Below, in pieces: positions 62,738 through 64,000 of a stretch of DNA of 64,000 nt (positions are counted from its first letter, which is position 1; the number at the start of each line of letters is the position of its first letter). Under the pieces are notes generated by a model. The model worked only from the letters and a program-made list of their open reading frames with translations. It had not been told where the DNA came from and ran no database searches. The DNA is from Oceanococcus sp964629015. Lineage in GTDB: Bacteria; Pseudomonadota; Gammaproteobacteria; Nevskiales; Oceanococcaceae. The position numbers and the translations under genes are program-made. The stretch lies in assembly GCA_964629015.1 (NCBI GenBank), contig CAZVMN010000005.1, positions 145,186 to 209,185 of the forward strand, given 5' to 3'.

Positions 62738-63479
62738 ATGAAACCTGAAGATGTGACTAGTGCGTGATCTCTGCTGGCCAGGATTGCTCCCTAAGTTCCG
62801 ACCAATTCGCTGATTACATCAAGCTGCTCTCAAAGCGCTGAAAAACCGGGTTGAATGTCGTGATGATATGAATCGATTCGTTGCTTGTTGCGTTTGGAGA
62901 CCTGACTGGGTTCGGGTAGGGTGGAATTTTCTGGGCGAGAGCATGCAACGTGGCTGCACTTTTCTATATCGAGGATGCTAAGCCGCGTGATTGCAAGCTT
63001 CGCAATGAGCTTCTGAATAACCCTAGGGCATAAGAAAATTGCAGGCGAAAATCTCGTGAACGATTAAAAGAGCTTGGGATTCGCGTGGAAGTGATTGATT
63101 CTGTTTTGAGCGATGGGCCTGCGGAATCCTGTCACAAATAGAATGGCTTTCGACCCATAACAGGAGTCCGGTAACGCGCTAACCTAAGTGCACGTCTCTA
63201 GAAAGCGGAATTCCCGAGAACACGATGGTCATCGTACTGTGCTCGAAGTCGCTCGCATGTTTTAAGGTGCCTTGGTGCCGGAGCTGCTCGACTCGCGGGG
63301 CCGGGTTGGTGCGTTAGGGCCCTAGTCCCACTTTTTGCTACCGTTTGTTTCGGGGAAATGCAAAACCGTGAGACAAAACTGCCACTTACGCGACGAGTTT
63401 GGGAGGGACTGAATGAATCTGGCCGGATTATTTGTGAGTTGTGTAAGTGTGAGTTGCCGGTTAACTCACGCTAATAGGC
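62738..63479. other. Gene-poor, more AT-rich accessory stretch downstream of tRNA-Ser
   Basis: About 740 bases without an intact gene. Apart from the decayed frame at 62950-63141 I see only a GTTAGGGCCC site (63313-63322) without a matching inverse core, and a hairpin GTGAGTT / AACTCAC just left of the cassette boundary. Base composition differs from the GC-rich chromosome on the left, consistent with an insertion beside the tRNA. No integrase gene or repeat of the tRNA 3' end is found within the window. Confidence 0.5.
62950..63141 (+). pseudogene. Decayed small ORF with one in-frame stop
   Basis: From a GTG at 62950 a single frame encodes VAALFYIEDAKPRDCKLRN and so on, meets TAA at 63031-63033, and continues open in the same frame (ERLKELGIRVEVIDSVLSDG) to TAG at 63139-63141. 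The protein-like composition on both sides of the stop suggests a gene broken by one substitution. No family is recognised and no ribosome-binding site is evident, so a chance open frame is possible. Confidence 0.35.
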
Positions 63480-63489
63480 GTTAGGTGCC
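63480..63489 (+). repeat. Integron-type core recombination site at the cassette's left boundary
   Basis: GTTAGGTGCC begins with GTTAGGT, matching the GTTRRRY core site cut by integron integrases between G and TT. Its exact reverse complement GGCACCTAAC occurs at 63945-63954, beyond the ORF. The bases to the left (TTAACTCACGCTAATAGGC) resemble the right end of an attC site. Confidence 0.65.
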
Positions 63490-63499
63490 AACGAACGTT

Positions 63500-63934
63500 A
63501 TGGATACGAAGTACATAGCAGCACTGCACAACGCCCTCGTGAGATTCCAAATGATCGAAGAGGTACTCAAGATAATCGTTGGGCTCTCATATGAAATCAT
63601 CGCTGCTAGAACTCCTGCTCCCGTCAGGTTCAAATTCAACACCGCTGCAATACAGGATGCGCCTCTGGGGCGGTTGATAAAAATGTATGCGCAAGTTTCA
63701 GACAATGAGGAAATGGCTCAGCTATTAGGCAAGATCATTAAATGGCGCAATTTCTGTGCACATAATGCGTTCATGCATGAGTCATACGCTCGGTTGGGAA
63801 ACGAACAATTCACAAGCCACTCTCATGTTGAGCTAACCGAAGTTGTGAAGCATTGCTCCGAGTTGTTGCAGCAGCTTGGCGCCGAAGTTACCGCTCTTCA
63901 AGAGGTTCATAAGCAAATCGTTCAGGTGGAATAG
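63500..63934 (+). CDS. HEPN-like cassette-encoded protein
   Basis: 144 residues from ATG 63500 (a GTG at 63485 overlaps the core site). Predicted to be all-helical. The segment KWRNFCAHNAF holds Arg83-Asn-x3-His88, an Rx4H motif with the RN..H form of HEPN ribonuclease-type domains, after a helix LIKMYAQVSDNEEMAQLLGK. HEPN proteins occur as RNase toxins, in defence systems, or as inactive scaffolds. The gene fills the cassette, stopping 10 bases before the inverse core at 63945. No antitoxin-like partner is seen in the visible part. Family assignment is tentative. Confidence 0.65.
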   Translation: MDTKYIAALHNALVRFQMIEEVLKIIVGLSYEIIAARTPAPVRFKFNTAAIQDAPLGRLIKMYAQVSDNEEMAQLLGKIIKWRNFCAHNAFMHESYARLGNEQFTSHSHVELTEVVKHCSELLQQLGAEVTALQEVHKQIVQVE

Positions 63935-63944
63935 TGAAGGCTAA

Positions 63945-64000
63945 GGCACCTAACAACACGTTGGAGGTGACGTTGGGACTTCCCCCGGTTTGGTGGACAC
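63945..64000 (+). repeat. Left part of an attC-like site, cut by the window end
   Basis: GGCACCTAAC (63945-63954) contains ACCTAAC, matching the RYYYAAC inverse core and exactly complementary to the left boundary core of the same cassette, as expected for an attC formed in the excised circle. A spacer and an L-box-like stretch (GTTGGAGGTGACG) follow. The remaining site lies beyond the window. The last bases (CGGTTTGGTGGACAC) also resemble insertion sequence ends. Confidence 0.6.

Noticed and set aside
63313..63322. GTTAGGGCCC as a further integron core site
   Set aside because: The last base of the core breaks GTTRRRY and no CCCTAAC inverse core occurs before 63480, so a separate cassette is not supported.

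Overview
The window is a continuous, gene-dense stretch of a GC-rich gammaproteobacterial chromosome. Supporting this are FNR/ANR boxes of the TTGAT-N4-ATCAA type, a ccoNOQP-ccoGIS cluster, ettA, mltF, a PA0069-type radical SAM gene, trxC and a DUF1329/DUF1302 pair. A Nevskiales/Salinisphaerales-like or other lipid-using gammaproteobacterium would fit, but the lineage cannot be fixed from the sequence alone.

Layout. 1-9.2 kb: a hydrophobic-substrate block with DUF1329 (5' cut off), DUF1302, a YCF48-type propeller, a MalT-like LuxR regulator and an acyl-CoA ligase. 9.4-16.5 kb: an unusual export/modification locus. A 28-codon ORF is coupled to a CatB-type acetyltransferase on the plus strand. 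These converge on a minus-strand operon of TolC, a PqqD-like/dead-M50/HlyD fusion, a cytosolic beta-propeller and a sulfotransferase-like protein. 16.6-20.4 kb: small metabolic and regulatory genes (PhoD phosphatase, fatty-acid hydroxylase with a GntR regulator, K+ channel). 20.4-25.8 kb: an oxygen/redox sensing block with a tandem universal stress protein behind ANR boxes, a PAS/degenerate-GGDEF protein, heme-PAS FixL, FixJ, ANR, and a persulfide-dioxygenase-like hydrolase. 25.8-31.6 kb: a MacAB/Lol-like ABC exporter downstream of hemN. 31.6-39.6 kb: cbb3 oxidase with its assembly genes. hemN and ccoN diverge from a single perfect ANR box.

39.6-43.2 kb: an APC-type transporter, then a minus-strand operon of methyltransferase, trxC, a BigR/SqrR-type two-cysteine ArsR repressor and a CDF metal exporter. 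43.4-51.1 kb: a glutamine amidotransferase, then a tightly overlapping operon. It encodes a WS/DGAT-like protein with a changed active site, a class III PhaC-like enzyme, a PHP-plus-propeller lipoprotein and an LCM methyltransferase, followed by a lipoprotein hydrolase. 51.1-54.0 kb: ATL, RNase AM, radical SAM and folA. 54.1-58.6 kb: RND pump, adaptor and DUF2892 protein. 58.7-62.4 kb: a broken ANR-box-linked ORF, ettA and mltF. 62.6 kb: tRNA-Ser(CGA).

Downstream of the tRNA the sequence becomes more AT-rich and poor in genes. The window ends in a structure with the hallmarks of an integron gene cassette: a HEPN-like ORF bracketed by GTTAGGTGCC and its exact complement GGCACCTAAC. The two most unusual systems are the TolC/dead-M50 export locus and this cassette. 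The best-supported biology is the ANR/FixLJ/cbb3 low-oxygen network, with a possible link to persulfide sensing.
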